Source of the DNA: Streptomyces sulphureus DSM 40104
Lineage (GTDB): Bacteria > Actinomycetota > Actinomycetes > Streptomycetales > Streptomycetaceae
Reading direction: 5' to 3'
Length of the DNA: 64,000 nucleotides
Assembly (NCBI RefSeq): GCF_000381025.1
Contig: NZ_KB905815.1
Location: 355,789 to 419,788, forward strand
Below, piece by piece: positions 1 to 9,446 of the stretch. Made by a program: the position numbers and the translations under genes. The notes below the pieces were generated by a model that did no database searches, was not told the origin of the DNA, and was given only the letters and a program-made list of their open reading frames with translations. Every line of letters begins with the position of its first letter. The first letter of the stretch is position 1.

Positions 1-217
<217 letters not shown>

Positions 218-302
218 GTGCCACCTTCCTGCGAGCGGGCAGAAAAGTTTTTCAGAATGCTCCCCCTTGTACAGATTGTTCCCCTTATCTCTGACGGAAA
301 GT

Positions 303-317
303 GTCCAGTAACTGGAC
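303..317. promoter_or_regulatory. Perfect 15-bp palindrome upstream of metF
   Basis: GTCCAGT-A-ACTGGAC is a perfect inverted repeat with 7-bp arms, about 100 bp upstream of the metF start and outside any gene. Its length and symmetry suit a dimeric repressor operator. The binding protein is unknown. Confidence 0.35.
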
Positions 318-337
318 GGACATTGGCCTCTTGACGA

Positions 338-369
338 GCGGCGACGCCGACTGGCATCGACGTCGCCGC
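338..369 (-). terminator. Hairpin after thiE
   Basis: GCGGCGACG and CGTCGCCGC form a 9-bp stem around a 14-nt loop, starting 3 nt beyond the thiE stop codon. There is no clear U-tract, as is common in Streptomyces. It separates thiE from metF. Confidence 0.5.
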
Positions 370-372
370 CGG

Positions 373-1050
373 TCAACGGCGACGGAGACGTCGTGCGAGC
401 TTCGCGGCAGCCGCACCCGGGTCCGCCGCATCGGTCACTGCGCGTACCACAACCACCCGCGAAGCTCCGGCCTCCATCACCTCGTCCAGGTTCCCCTCGT
501 CGATCCCGCCAATCGCGAACCACGGCTTCGCCGTCCCCAGCGAAGCCGCATACCGCACCAGCGCGAGGCCGGGGGCGCGGCGGCCGGGCTTGGTGGGGGT
601 GGGCCAGCACGGGCCCGTGCAGAAGTAGTCGACCTCCGGGTCAGCGGCGGCCGCCGCTGCCTCGCTCTCGGCGTGAGTGGAGCGGCCGAGCAGGGGCGAG
701 GGACCGAGGAGGCTGCGGGCCGCCCCGAGGGGGAGGTCGCCCTGGCCGAGGTGGAGGACGTCGGAGCCGGCGGCGAAGGCGACGTCGGCGCGGTCGTTGA
801 CGGCGAGCAGGGCGCCGTGCCGGCGGCAGGCTTCGCGGAAGACCTCCAGGTACTCCAGCTCCTCACCCGCCTCCAGCCCCTTCTCCCTGAGCTGGACGAT
901 GTCGACGCCGGCCGCGAGGACGGCGTCGAGAAAAGCGGGCAGGTCCCCCTGGCGGCGGCGCACGTCGGTGCAGAGGTACAGCCGGGCGTCGGCTAGGCGT
1001 TGGCGGAGCCAGGCGCCCTCGGGTGCGGGCTCCGTCGGCTTGGCGGGCAT
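373..1050 (-). CDS. thiE: Thiamine-phosphate synthase
   Basis: 225 residues. It couples hydroxymethylpyrimidine diphosphate to the thiazole phosphate to give thiamine phosphate. Family motifs appear in order on a TIM barrel: [19 protein letters not shown] (Mg and pyrophosphate binding), HLGQGDLP, the substrate loop [11 protein letters not shown] and WFAIGGI near the end. I chose ATG at 1050 (MPAKPTEP) rather than an upstream in-frame start because GGGAGAGA lies just ahead of it. It is transcribed away from the thiO-thiS-thiG operon, which makes the thiazole partner. No TPP riboswitch is visible directly upstream; instead a strong hairpin separates it from the preceding gene. Confidence 0.93.
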   Translation of the reverse strand: MPAKPTEPAPEGAWLRQRLADARLYLCTDVRRRQGDLPAFLDAVLAAGVDIVQLREKGLEAGEELEYLEVFREACRRHGALLAVNDRADVAFAAGSDVLHLGQGDLPLGAARSLLGPSPLLGRSTHAESEAAAAAADPEVDYFCTGPCWPTPTKPGRRAPGLALVRYAASLGTAKPWFAIGGIDEGNLDEVMEAGASRVVVVRAVTDAADPGAAAAKLARRLRRR

Positions 1051-1071
1051 GGGTCTCTCCCCCTGCGCAGC

Positions 1072-1103
1072 GCTGTGCGGGCCGCGCACGCGGCCCGCAC
1101 AGC
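1072..1103 (-). terminator. Strong hairpin between the Rv2175c-like gene and thiE
   Basis: GCTGTGCGGGCCGCG pairs with CGCGGCCCGCACAGC, up to 14-15 bp around a minimal loop. It lies 69 bp after the stop of the upstream gene and just before the thiE ribosome binding site, so it may be a terminator or a 5' leader structure of thiE. Confidence 0.5.
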
Positions 1104-1172
1104 ATCGGTCTTCTCCGCGACCGGCGGCCGCGGGACTCTCTCAAGGTTCCGGCGCGGAGCGCGCCGGCGCAC

Positions 1173-1562
1173 TCAGACGGCGAGCGCCTGGGCCCGGCGC
1201 TTCACCTCCGTCCCGCGGTTCTCCCGCAGTGCGGTGACGGGGCTTCCCGGGAGGCTCTCATCCTCGGTGAAGAGCCACTCCAGCATCTCCTCGTCGGTGA
1301 AGCCGTCGTCCTTGAGCAGGGTGATGGTCCCGGCGAGGCCCTTGACGATCCTGCCCTCCCCGAGGAAGGCGGCGGGGATCTGCAGCACACGCTCCTCTCC
1401 GCGCCGCACCGCGATCAGCTGGCCCTCCTTGACCAACTGGCGGACTCGGGTCACCTCGACGCCGAGCTCCTCGGCGGCGTCGGGAAGGGTGATCCAGGCG
1501 GGGACGAGAGCATCGGTCTTCGCGTCAATCTCGGTCACGCTTCCCAGAGTGCCATCTGCCAC
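1173..1562 (-). CDS. Rv2175c-like winged-helix DNA-binding protein
   Basis: 129 residues from a GTG start; GTG at 1538 (MTEIDAKTD) is an equally plausible start. The core WITLPDAAEELGVEVTRVRQLVKEGQL is a helix-turn-helix, followed by a small beta wing (VRRGEERVLQIPAAFL) and a helical C-terminal domain, as in Mycobacterium tuberculosis Rv2175c. In mycobacteria that protein is phosphorylated by the PASTA kinase PknL, encoded next door. Here a PASTA kinase gene lies about 4 kb away at 5449-7365 with the thi operon between, which suggests the same partnership (inference). The N-terminal Thr-rich segment (TEIDAKTDAL) could hold the phosphosite. Its DNA target is unknown. Confidence 0.8.
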   Translation of the reverse strand: MADGTLGSVTEIDAKTDALVPAWITLPDAAEELGVEVTRVRQLVKEGQLIAVRRGEERVLQIPAAFLGEGRIVKGLAGTITLLKDDGFTDEEMLEWLFTEDESLPGSPVTALRENRGTEVKRRAQALAV

Positions 1563-1619
1563 CGACAGCCACTAGACGGGCCTGCGCAACCGGCCCACCG
1601 CGCACCCCGGACGCCCGGG

Positions 1620-2876
1620 TCACCCCTCCAAGGCGGCACGCTTCAGCGGGAGTCCGGCGTCCGCCAGCAGCGCACGGTCGACCCGGGCTCCCCGCTGCAC
1701 CAGCTTGCGCCCCTGGGCGAGGTCCCGTGGCCTGCCCACGGCGAGCAGTGCGACGAGTACGCCGTCCCGCAGCCAGCACACCGACCAGGCGGCGTCCCCC
1801 GCATCGCCGCGCCACACCAGGTCGTCGCCGGGGGCGTGGTGCCCGGCGTACTGCACGAACCTGCCGAACTGCTCCGACCAGAAGTACGGCACCGGGTCGT
1901 GGACGAGGTCCTCGGCCGCCCCGTCGGGGTGCCCCTCAGCGATCAGGTTGGCGGCGACGATCTGCGGGGCGCGCAACGCGTTGTCCCAGTGGTGGACGAG
2001 GAGCCGCTCGCCGTACCTGCGGGAGGGGAAGGACGCGCAGTCCCCGACGGCGTAGACGCCGGGGACGTCGGTGCGCAGCCGGTCGTCGACGAGGACGGAG
2101 CCGTCGCTGCCGAGTGCGACGCCCGAGCCGGCGAGCCAGTCCGTCGCCGGGCGGGCACCGATGCCGACGAGGACGGCGTCGGCCGGCAGCTCGGCGCCCC
2201 CGTCGAGCAGGACACGGCCCGGCTCGACGCCCACCACCCGCGCGCCCGTGCGGAGTTCGGCGCCGCTCTCCTCGTACCAGGCCCGCATCGGCGCCGCGAC
2301 CTCGGCCGGGAGCGCGCCCGGCAGCGGCTCGTCCGCCGCCTCGACGACCGTGACGGTGCAGCCGCGTTCGCGCGCGGCCGTCGCGAACTCCGCGCCGATC
2401 CAGCCGGCGCCGACGACGACGATCCGTCCCCGCGCGGCGAGCACGGGGCGCAGCGCCGCCGCGTCGTCGAGCGTGCGGAGTTGGTGGACGCCGGGTACGC
2501 CTGCTGCGCCGGGAAGTTGGAGCGGTTCCGCGCCGGTCGCGAGGACGAGCCGGTCGTAGTGGACGGGGCCGGCGTCGGTCTCGACGGCGTTCTCGCCGGG
2601 GCGGAGCGCGGTGACCGTGCGGCCCAGTTCCAGGTCGACGTCGAGCGCGGCGAAGTCGATGTCGAAGGCGGTAGGACCCGACGGGGGCTCCTCGGCCGCG
2701 CGGTCGAGGAGCACCGCCTTGGAGAGCGGCGGCCTGTCGTAAGGGTGGTGCGGTTCCGCGCCGAGCAGCCGGATCTCGCCCTGCCAGCCCTGCTCCCGCA
2801 GTTGCACCGCCGTCTGGACCCCGGCCATCCCCGCACCGGCGACGACCACACGCTGCCGCTTCTGACTCTCGCTCAC
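1620..2876 (-). CDS. FAD/NAD(P)-dependent ferredoxin-reductase-like oxidoreductase
   Basis: 418 residues. The N-terminal FAD dinucleotide-binding motif is VVVAGAGMAG (about residues 9-18), followed by the YDRPPLSK motif typical of rubredoxin/ferredoxin/putidaredoxin reductases. A second dinucleotide fold for NAD(P)H (VVVGAGWIGAE) lies mid-protein, and GVYAVGDCA near residue 280 contacts FAD. It probably passes electrons from NAD(P)H to a ferredoxin, but no ferredoxin gene is adjacent. GTG at 2876 is preferred: a TAGAGT box lies exactly 7 nt upstream, suggesting a leaderless mRNA; GTG at 2885 is the alternative. It is divergent from the thiO operon and has no obvious role in thiamine synthesis. 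Confidence 0.85.
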   Translation of the reverse strand: MSESQKRQRVVVAGAGMAGVQTAVQLREQGWQGEIRLLGAEPHHPYDRPPLSKAVLLDRAAEEPPSGPTAFDIDFAALDVDLELGRTVTALRPGENAVETDAGPVHYDRLVLATGAEPLQLPGAAGVPGVHQLRTLDDAAALRPVLAARGRIVVVGAGWIGAEFATAARERGCTVTVVEAADEPLPGALPAEVAAPMRAWYEESGAELRTGARVVGVEPGRVLLDGGAELPADAVLVGIGARPATDWLAGSGVALGSDGSVLVDDRLRTDVPGVYAVGDCASFPSRRYGERLLVHHWDNALRAPQIVAANLIAEGHPDGAAEDLVHDPVPYFWSEQFGRFVQYAGHHAPGDDLVWRGDAGDAAWSVCWLRDGVLVALLAVGRPRDLAQGRKLVQRGARVDRALLADAGLPLKRAALEG

Positions 2877-2883
2877 CCGCGTC

Positions 2884-2889
2884 ACTCTA
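2884..2889 (-). promoter_or_regulatory. Candidate -10 box for the leaderless reductase gene
   Basis: TAGAGT on the minus strand, 7 nt before GTG 2876. It overlaps the upstream alternative start, so only the 2876 start would be used from this promoter. Confidence 0.4.
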
Positions 2890-2935
2890 TGCGCCCCCTG
2901 CCCCACCGCGCGGCCCGCACTCGGCGAGGGAGCAG

Positions 2936-2941
2936 TAGGCT
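2936..2941 (+). promoter_or_regulatory. Possible -10 box of the thi operon
   Basis: TAGGCT lies about 75 nt before the riboswitch. It would give a leader of roughly 165 nt to thiO. The -35 region is not recognisable. Confidence 0.3.
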
Positions 2942-3012
2942 GGGCGGCGGTACGCACGAAGAGCCGCACCGACGGCGGAGCCGGAAGCCCGGTCGCCGGC
3001 CCTCGGGCGGCA

Positions 3013-3103
3013 CCGCGGGAGCCCGGCGCACCGGGCTGAGAGGGAGGTTGACGGCCTCCGACCGTACGAACCTGATCCGGTTCATACCGGCGAAGGGAGG
3101 AGC
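3013..3103 (+). promoter_or_regulatory. TPP riboswitch (THI element) controlling thiO-thiS-thiG
   Basis: The conserved THI-box parts are all visible: the P3 arm CCCGGCGCACCGGG followed by CTGAGAGGGAG, then ACCTGATCCGGTTCATACC and CGGCGAAGGGAGG. The GGCTGAGA and CCTGAT...GCGAAGGGA blocks are the pyrimidine- and pyrophosphate-sensing cores. The 3' end GAAGGGAGGAG is also the Shine-Dalgarno region of thiO, about 11 nt before ATG 3113. TPP binding would therefore hide the ribosome binding site, giving control at translation (known for the class, inferred here). Confidence 0.95.
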
Positions 3104-3112
3104 ACCGCGCCC

Positions 3113-4264
3113 ATGTCCAGTACGCGTTCGACCCCGGACGTCGCCGTGGTCGGCGGCGGGCTCATCGGCCTGGTGACGGCGTGGCGCGCGGCGCAGCACG
3201 GGCTGCGGACCGCCGTCGTCGACCCCTCTCCCGGCGGCGGCGCAGCGCACGTCGCCGCGGGGATGCTCGCGCCCGTCACCGAACTCCACCACGGCGAGGA
3301 GCGGTTGCTCGCGCTCAACCTCGCCTCGCTCGCCCGGTACCCCTCGTTCGTCGAGGAGTTGGAGGAAGCGAGCGGGCAGCAGGTCGGCTATCGCACCGAG
3401 GGGACGCTCGCCGTCGCCTTCGACGCCGACGACCGCGCGCAGCTCCGCGAGCTCCACGCGCTGCACCTGCGGTGCGGGCTCGACTCCGAGTGGCTCGGCG
3501 CCCGCGAGACCCGGCGCCTCGAACCGATGCTCGCACCCTCCGTCCGCGGCGCCCTGCGCGCCGGCGGCGACCACCAGGTCGACCCGCGGCTCCTCGGCGC
3601 CGCCCTGGTCACCGCATGCACTCGCGCGGACGTCGCGATGCACCGCACAACGGCGGTGCGGCTGCGCACCTCCGCCGGGCGCGCGCAGGGCCTCGACCTC
3701 GCCGACGGCACCCGCCTCGACGCAGCCCGCACCGTGCTCGCCGCGGGCTGCCGGAGCGGCGAACTCGCCGGGCTACCGCCGGAAGCCGCTCCTCCGGTCC
3801 GTCCTGTCAAAGGCCAGGTCCTCCGCCTGCGCATGCCGGAGGCCGGCGGCCCCTTCCTCACCCGCACCGTCCGCGCCGTGGTCCATGGGCACACGGTCTA
3901 CCTGGTGCCGCGCCGCGGCGGTGAACTCGTCGTCGGCGCGACGAGCGAGGAGACCGGGTGGGAGACGAGCGTCACGGCGGGCGGCGTCTACGAGCTGCTC
4001 CGCAACGCGCACGTGCTCGTCCCGGGAGTCACCGAGCTCCCGCTCGTCGAGACGCTCGCCGGGCTGCGCCCCGGCTCCCCCGACAACGCGCCGCTCCTCG
4101 GCGACTCGCCGCTCCCCGGGCTCCTCCACGCCACCGGGCACCACCGCAACGGCGTGCTGCTCACCCCCGTCACGGGCGACGCCATGGGCGCGCTCCTCAC
4201 CACGGGTGAACTGCCGCCGGAGGCGCGGGGGTTCGCGCCCGACCGGTTCGTAGGCAGCCGGTGA
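3113..4264 (+). CDS. thiO: Glycine oxidase
   Basis: 383 residues, FAD-dependent amine oxidase family. ThiO oxidises glycine to iminoacetate (dehydroglycine), which ThiG uses to build the thiazole ring; it replaces the radical enzyme ThiH of enterobacteria. The FAD motif VAVVGGGLIGLVTAW sits at about residues 9-23. The C-terminal half has the family's GLRPGSPDNAPLLG and ATGHHRNGVLLTP segments that bind the flavin and substrate. It is the first gene of thiO-thiS-thiG and its ribosome binding site lies inside the TPP riboswitch. Confidence 0.95.
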   Translation: MSSTRSTPDVAVVGGGLIGLVTAWRAAQHGLRTAVVDPSPGGGAAHVAAGMLAPVTELHHGEERLLALNLASLARYPSFVEELEEASGQQVGYRTEGTLAVAFDADDRAQLRELHALHLRCGLDSEWLGARETRRLEPMLAPSVRGALRAGGDHQVDPRLLGAALVTACTRADVAMHRTTAVRLRTSAGRAQGLDLADGTRLDAARTVLAAGCRSGELAGLPPEAAPPVRPVKGQVLRLRMPEAGGPFLTRTVRAVVHGHTVYLVPRRGGELVVGATSEETGWETSVTAGGVYELLRNAHVLVPGVTELPLVETLAGLRPGSPDNAPLLGDSPLPGLLHATGHHRNGVLLTPVTGDAMGALLTTGELPPEARGFAPDRFVGSR

Positions 4265-4315
4265 CCGGCGCGCAGCCCGCCGACCGAGCAACCCCACACG
4301 AGACAAGGAGAGGCG

Positions 4316-4540
4316 ATGCCCACAGAGGACGCCGCACCCGTCACGCTCTCCGTCAACGGCGCCGTCCGACGCGTCGAGCGAGGGCTCGCGCTGGACGCGC
4401 TCGTCGCGGAGACCACGGCCGCGCCGTCCGGCGTGGCCGTCGCCGTCAACGAGGACGTGGTGCCGCGCAGCCAGTGGCCGTCCACCCGGCTCGGCGAAGG
4501 CGACCGCGTGGAGATCCTCACCGCCGTCCAGGGAGGCTGA
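4316..4540 (+). CDS. thiS: Sulfur carrier protein ThiS
   Basis: 74 residues with a ubiquitin-like beta-grasp fold and the required C-terminal Gly-Gly (TAVQGG). The C-terminal glycine is adenylated and then made a thiocarboxylate that gives sulfur to ThiG. Typical segments VAVAVNEDVVPRSQW and EGDRVEILTAVQGG are present. AAGGAGAGG precedes the ATG. No thiF adenylyltransferase lies in the window, so activation must be done by a protein encoded elsewhere. It lies 51 bp after thiO and 3 bp before thiG. Confidence 0.96.
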   Translation: MPTEDAAPVTLSVNGAVRRVERGLALDALVAETTAAPSGVAVAVNEDVVPRSQWPSTRLGEGDRVEILTAVQGG

Positions 4541-5368
<828 letters not shown>

Positions 5369-5435
5369 CCCGACGGCTTGTCACCGTTGGGCTGCAATCG
5401 GCGCCCGCGCTCCCGGCCGGACCGTCGTCGGCTCG

Positions 5436-5441
5436 TAGACT
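5436..5441 (+). promoter_or_regulatory. Candidate -10 box for a leaderless kinase mRNA
   Basis: TAGACT lies 7 nt before ATG 5449, in an 80-bp gap after thiG. No Shine-Dalgarno sequence is present. Confidence 0.4.
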
Positions 5442-5448
5442 CTCCGCG

Positions 5449-7365
5449 ATGGACACGACCCTTCAGGACCCGTCCCACGGGTCGAACCGCGACGACCCCA
5501 TGCTCGGACAGGTCCTCGACGGCCGTTACCGAGTGGAAGCGCGGATCGCGGTGGGCGGCATGGCCACCGTCTACCGCGCCGTGGACACACGCCTGGACCG
5601 GGTCCTCGCGGTGAAGGTGATGCACCCCTCGCTCGCCGGGGACGAGAGCTTCGTCGAGCGGTTCATAAGGGAGGCCAAGTCGGCCGCGCGGCTCGGCCAC
5701 ACCAACGTCGTCGGCGTCTACGACCAGGGCACGGACGGGCACTACGTCTACCTCGCCATGGAGTACGTCTCGGGCTGCACGCTCCGGGACGTCCTGCGCG
5801 ACCGGGGAGCGCTCCAGCCGCGGGCGGCGCTCGACATCCTGGAGCCGGTGCTCGCCGCGCTCGGCGCCGCGCACCGGGCCGGGCTCGTCCATCGGGACGT
5901 GAAGCCGGAGAACGTCCTCATAGGAGAGGACGGCCGGGTCAAGGTCGCCGACTTCGGACTCGTCCGCGCCGTGGACACCCAGACCTCGGCGACGACCGAC
6001 TCCGTCCTCGGCACCGTGTCCTACCTCGCACCGGAGCAGATCGAGGACGGCACGGCCGACCCGCGCGCCGACCTGTACGCGTGCGGCGTGATGTTGCACG
6101 AGATGCTCACGGGCGCCAAGCCGCACACGGGCGGCACCCCGGCGCAGGTCCTCTACCGGCATCTCAACGAGCCGATCCCCGCGCCTTCGGAGAGCGTCCC
6201 CGGCCTCGCGCCCGAGCTCGACGCGCTCACGGCGCGCGCCACGGCACGCGACCCGGACCTGCGCCCCGACGACGCCGTCGCGCTCCTCTCCGAGACGCGC
6301 GCCGTCCGCGCCGCGCTCACCGAGGAGCAGCTCGACGCCGTCCCCCCTGCCGCCACCTCCGAGGGCGCGAGCCCTGCGAGCGAGGCGAGCACCACCGTCA
6401 TCCCGCGTCCGGCGGGGCCTGCGGAGGACGCCGTCGACCGGACCACCCGGTTGAGCGCGCCGCCGCCCGAGCCGGCGCCGCCGTCGCGCCGCGGCAGGTC
6501 GCTCTGGGTCCTCGTGACGCTCGGTGTGCTGCTCGTGCTGCTGGTGGGGACCGGCATCTGGTACATCAACTCCGGTCAGTTCACCAAGACGCCGGCGGTG
6601 CTCGACCGTCCCCAGGCCGAGGCGGTGCGCACGCTCCAGGACGCGGGCCTCGGCGTGGAGGTGGAGCGGGAGTACAGCGAGCGGACCGATCGCGGGCACG
6701 TGGTTTCCACCGACCCCTCGCCCGGCGACCGCGTCCGGCGGAACGGCACCGTGACGCTCTCGGTCTCGCGCGGTCCGCAGATCGTGAAGGTGCCCGATCT
6801 CTCGGGCACCCCGCTCGCCAACGCGCAGCGCAAGCTCAAGGACGCCGGGCTCGCACCCGGTACGGTGAAGCGGAAGTTCGACGAGGAGGCGGCGCGGGGC
6901 TCGGTGGTCTCGACCGACCCGAAGCCGGGCGCCGAGCGCCGGCCGGGCGCCGCCGTCGCGCTCACCGTCTCCAAGGGCGCACCGATCCAGGTGCCCGACG
7001 TCGTGGGTGAGGGCGAGAGCGACGCCAGGGACGAGCTGCGCGAGGCGGGGTTCGAGGTGCGGACGGCCGCGAAGCGCGTCTTCTCCGAGGAGGACGAGGG
7101 TGATGTGGCGCGGCAGTCCCCCGGCGAGGGGCGCACCGCGGCCAAGGGGCAGACGGTGACGCTCACCCTCTCCAAGGGTCAGGACATGGTCGAAGTCCCC
7201 GACGTCGAGGGGATGGACGAGGACGAGGCGCGCGAGAAGGTCGAGGACGCCGGCTTCGAGGTGAAGGTGCGGAGGCTCTTCGTGGGGGACAGCGTCTTCA
7301 ACCAGTCGCCCGACGGCGGGGAGGAGTCCGCGCGCGGCTCCACCGTCACCCTCTGGTTGCGCTAG
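5449..7365 (+). CDS. PASTA-domain Ser/Thr protein kinase (PknB/PknL-like)
   Basis: 638 residues. The cytoplasmic kinase domain (about 24-290) has the glycine loop VGGMATVY, catalytic K56, HRDVKPEN with D150, DFG starting at 168 and APEQ in the activation segment. A Pro/Ala-rich juxtamembrane stretch leads to one membrane helix (about 352-373), then four extracellular PASTA repeats (about 380-638) starting near TPAVLDRPQAEAV, VPDLSGTPLANA, VPDVVGEGESDA and VPDVEGMDEDEA. PASTA domains bind peptidoglycan fragments or lipid II, so the enzyme probably senses cell-wall state. An Rv2175c-like protein at 1173-1562 is a likely substrate. The start has no Shine-Dalgarno but a well-placed -10 box. Confidence 0.95.
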   Translation: MDTTLQDPSHGSNRDDPMLGQVLDGRYRVEARIAVGGMATVYRAVDTRLDRVLAVKVMHPSLAGDESFVERFIREAKSAARLGHTNVVGVYDQGTDGHYVYLAMEYVSGCTLRDVLRDRGALQPRAALDILEPVLAALGAAHRAGLVHRDVKPENVLIGEDGRVKVADFGLVRAVDTQTSATTDSVLGTVSYLAPEQIEDGTADPRADLYACGVMLHEMLTGAKPHTGGTPAQVLYRHLNEPIPAPSESVPGLAPELDALTARATARDPDLRPDDAVALLSETRAVRAALTEEQLDAVPPAATSEGASPASEASTTVIPRPAGPAEDAVDRTTRLSAPPPEPAPPSRRGRSLWVLVTLGVLLVLLVGTGIWYINSGQFTKTPAVLDRPQAEAVRTLQDAGLGVEVEREYSERTDRGHVVSTDPSPGDRVRRNGTVTLSVSRGPQIVKVPDLSGTPLANAQRKLKDAGLAPGTVKRKFDEEAARGSVVSTDPKPGAERRPGAAVALTVSKGAPIQVPDVVGEGESDARDELREAGFEVRTAAKRVFSEEDEGDVARQSPGEGRTAAKGQTVTLTLSKGQDMVEVPDVEGMDEDEAREKVEDAGFEVKVRRLFVGDSVFNQSPDGGEESARGSTVTLWLR

Positions 7366-7377
7366 CCGGAGCGTGGC

Positions 7378-7419
7378 ACGGGGCCGGAAGCACTGCCTGC
7401 GGGCGGCTTCCGGCCCCGT
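7378..7419 (+). terminator. Terminator after the PASTA kinase
   Basis: ACGGGGCCGGAAGC and GCTTCCGGCCCCGT form a perfect 14-bp stem with a 14-nt loop, followed by TCTCGT. It starts 13 bp after the kinase stop. Confidence 0.85.
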
Positions 7420-7795
7420 TCTCGTGCACGGGTGGTCCCGGCACCCTCAACCTACGGCCATACATGGCCATTTCGGGCATTAGGGAACTCACCCCTCGCG
7501 CACCTTTCGGAGCGGAAGGTGACACAAACCCCTGTTTCCTGTGACGCCTGACATAGGGCGCAGATCACTTACGACCGTGCTTAGTCGACGTGCCGGGCGC
7601 CGGTGCCAGCACAGCGGGGAGGAAAGGGGAAAGAGAAAAGCGACTTTCAACGATGCCGGGTAGTACGTCACGCCTTTGATCTGCGGATTTGGACGCTCTA
7701 ACAATGGGGCCTCGTCGCAAGGCGCCGGAATAAACAACGGTGCTTCCTCATTCGTCCCCCGCGGCGCCAGCTACCCGAAAGGCTCAGCACACCTC
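7420..7795 (+). other. 376-bp noncoding leader before the transglycosylase gene
   Basis: No convincing gene. Composition is less GC-rich than the flanks. A possible promoter is TTGATC (7676-7681), a 17-nt spacer, then TAACAAT (7699-7705), giving a leader of about 85 nt. I looked for the cyclic di-AMP (ydaO) riboswitch that often precedes Streptomyces wall-lytic genes; its GGGTGAAT and GGGGACC cores are absent. Confidence 0.4.
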
Positions 7796-8566
7796 ATGCC
7801 CAGCATTTCTCGCAGCCTCCGCTCTGCCAAGGCCCAGAAGTTCTCAGCAGCCGGCCTCGGCATCGCGGGGGCCGCAGCGCTCGCCGTCACCGTCGTGCCC
7901 GCAGGCAACGCATCGGCCGACTCGGCCAAGTCGGCGGCCAGGACCGTCGACGCCAAGCCCGCGGCCGTCAGCGACCAGGCGCCGATCGCACAGACCCAGT
8001 CCCTCGGCGCCAGCGGCTCCAGCCTCGTCAGCGCCAAGACCGATGCCGGCGGCGAGAAGCGCGGCTCGGTTGCGGAAGCGCTCGCCGCCGACGAGGCGCT
8101 CAACGGCACCATCGCAGCGAAGACCCAGGCCGAGTCCCGCGCCAAGGCCGACGTCGAGAAGAAGAAGGAGGCGGCCGAGCAGAAGGCCGCCGACGAGCGG
8201 GACGGCGAGGAGACGAGCCGCTCCGGCGAACGCAAGGCCGACTACCCGAACAACCTCGACGGCTGGATTCGCGAGGCCCGCGCCATCATGCAGGAGAAGG
8301 GCATCCCCGGCTCCTACGAGGGCATCCACCGCAACATCATCCGCGAGTCCGGCGGCGACCCGCAGGCCATCAACAACTGGGACATCAACGCCCAGAACGG
8401 CGTGCCCTCCAAGGGCCTCCTCCAGGTCATCCAGCCGACCTTCGACGCGTACCACGTCGAGGGCACCGACTACGACCTCTACGACCCGGTCGCGAACATC
8501 GTCGCCGCGTGCAACTACGCGGCCGACCGGTACGGTTCGATGGACAACGTCGATTCGGCATACTGA
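7796..8566 (+). CDS. Secreted lytic transglycosylase (SLT domain)
   Basis: 256 residues from ATG 7796. The signal peptide has a basic start, a hydrophobic core (AAGLGIAGAAALAVTVVPAG) and a likely cut after NASA. A charged Ala/Lys/Glu-rich coiled-coil linker follows, then an SLT-like lysozyme domain (about 150-256) with catalytic Glu in HRNIIRESGGDP and the downstream NGVPSKGLLQVIQPTF and DPVANIVAACNYAADRYGS segments. It would cleave peptidoglycan glycan strands outside the cell. An in-frame ATG-free extension upstream has no signal-peptide logic, so it is rejected. GAAAGG lies 13-18 nt before the start. The endonuclease IV gene begins 5 nt after its stop. Confidence 0.9.
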   Translation: MPSISRSLRSAKAQKFSAAGLGIAGAAALAVTVVPAGNASADSAKSAARTVDAKPAAVSDQAPIAQTQSLGASGSSLVSAKTDAGGEKRGSVAEALAADEALNGTIAAKTQAESRAKADVEKKKEAAEQKAADERDGEETSRSGERKADYPNNLDGWIREARAIMQEKGIPGSYEGIHRNIIRESGGDPQAINNWDINAQNGVPSKGLLQVIQPTFDAYHVEGTDYDLYDPVANIVAACNYAADRYGSMDNVDSAY

Positions 8567-8571
8567 GCCGG

Positions 8572-9441
8572 GTGACAGTCCAACCCCAGCGCAACGCCAT
8601 TGGCGGCCACGTCCCCGTAGCAGGGGGCCTGGCCGCCAACGGCATTCCGTACGCAGAAGAAATCGGCGCGGAGAGCGTCCAGGTATTCACGGCGAATCCG
8701 CGTTCCTGGGCCACGTCCCGCGGAAACCCGGCGCAGGACGAGGAATTCAGAAGGCTCTGCCGCCGACTCGACGTCCCCGCATACGTGCACGCGCCCTACC
8801 TCATCAATTTCGGTTCGCACAACGAGGAGACGGCCGAGAGGTCCGTCGCCTCGCTGAGCCATTCCCTCGGACGCGGCAGGGAGATCGGCGCCAACGGCGT
8901 TGTCGTGCACACCGGTTCGGCAACGGGCGGACGCACCCGCGAGGCCGCGCTCGACCAGGTGCGCGCACTGGTGCTGCCGCTCCTCGACGGGTTGACGCAC
9001 CCCGAGGACCCTCCGCTGCTCCTGGAGCCGACTGCGGGCCAGGGCTTCTCCCTCTGCTCCCAAGTCGCCGATCTCGGCCCGTACTTCGACGCGCTCGACC
9101 ACCATCCGCGGCTCGGCGTCTGCCTCGACACCTGCCACGTCTTCGCCGCCGGGCACGACCTCACCGTCGAGGGCGAGGCGACGCGCATGCTCGACCTGCT
9201 CGTGGAGACGGTCGGGCCCGGACGCCTGCAACTGGTGCACGCCAACGACTCGAAAGCGGGTGCGGGCTCGCGCCTCGACCGGCACGAGAACATCGGCGCC
9301 GGGCACATCGGCCCCGCGGCCTTCGGCGAACTCCTCGCCCACCCGGCGACCGCCGGCGTCCCGTTCGTCATCGAGACACCGGGCGGGAAGGAGGGGCAAG
9401 CGGCCGACGTGGCACTCCTGAAGAGCCTCCGCAAGCCGTGA
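8572..9441 (+). CDS. nfo: Endonuclease IV (apurinic/apyrimidinic endonuclease)
   Basis: 289 residues from GTG 8572. It cuts DNA 5' of abasic sites and uses three metal ions. The family signature blocks are present: IGGHVPVAGGLA at the N-terminus, YVHAPYLINFGS, VVVHTGSATG, LLLEPTAGQG, GVCLDTCHVFAAG, VHANDSK and RHENIGAGHIG; the His, Glu and Asp residues in them are the zinc ligands. The start is 5 nt after the transglycosylase stop with no separate ribosome binding site, so translation is probably coupled. A DNA repair enzyme joined to a wall hydrolase has no obvious functional logic. Confidence 0.93.
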   Translation: MTVQPQRNAIGGHVPVAGGLAANGIPYAEEIGAESVQVFTANPRSWATSRGNPAQDEEFRRLCRRLDVPAYVHAPYLINFGSHNEETAERSVASLSHSLGRGREIGANGVVVHTGSATGGRTREAALDQVRALVLPLLDGLTHPEDPPLLLEPTAGQGFSLCSQVADLGPYFDALDHHPRLGVCLDTCHVFAAGHDLTVEGEATRMLDLLVETVGPGRLQLVHANDSKAGAGSRLDRHENIGAGHIGPAAFGELLAHPATAGVPFVIETPGGKEGQAADVALLKSLRKP

Positions 9442-9446
9442 CGGGG

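Noticed and set aside
1023-3176. 717-residue plus-strand frame over thiE and the flavoprotein gene
   Set aside because: Antisense to genes with clear family motifs and runs through the TPP riboswitch.
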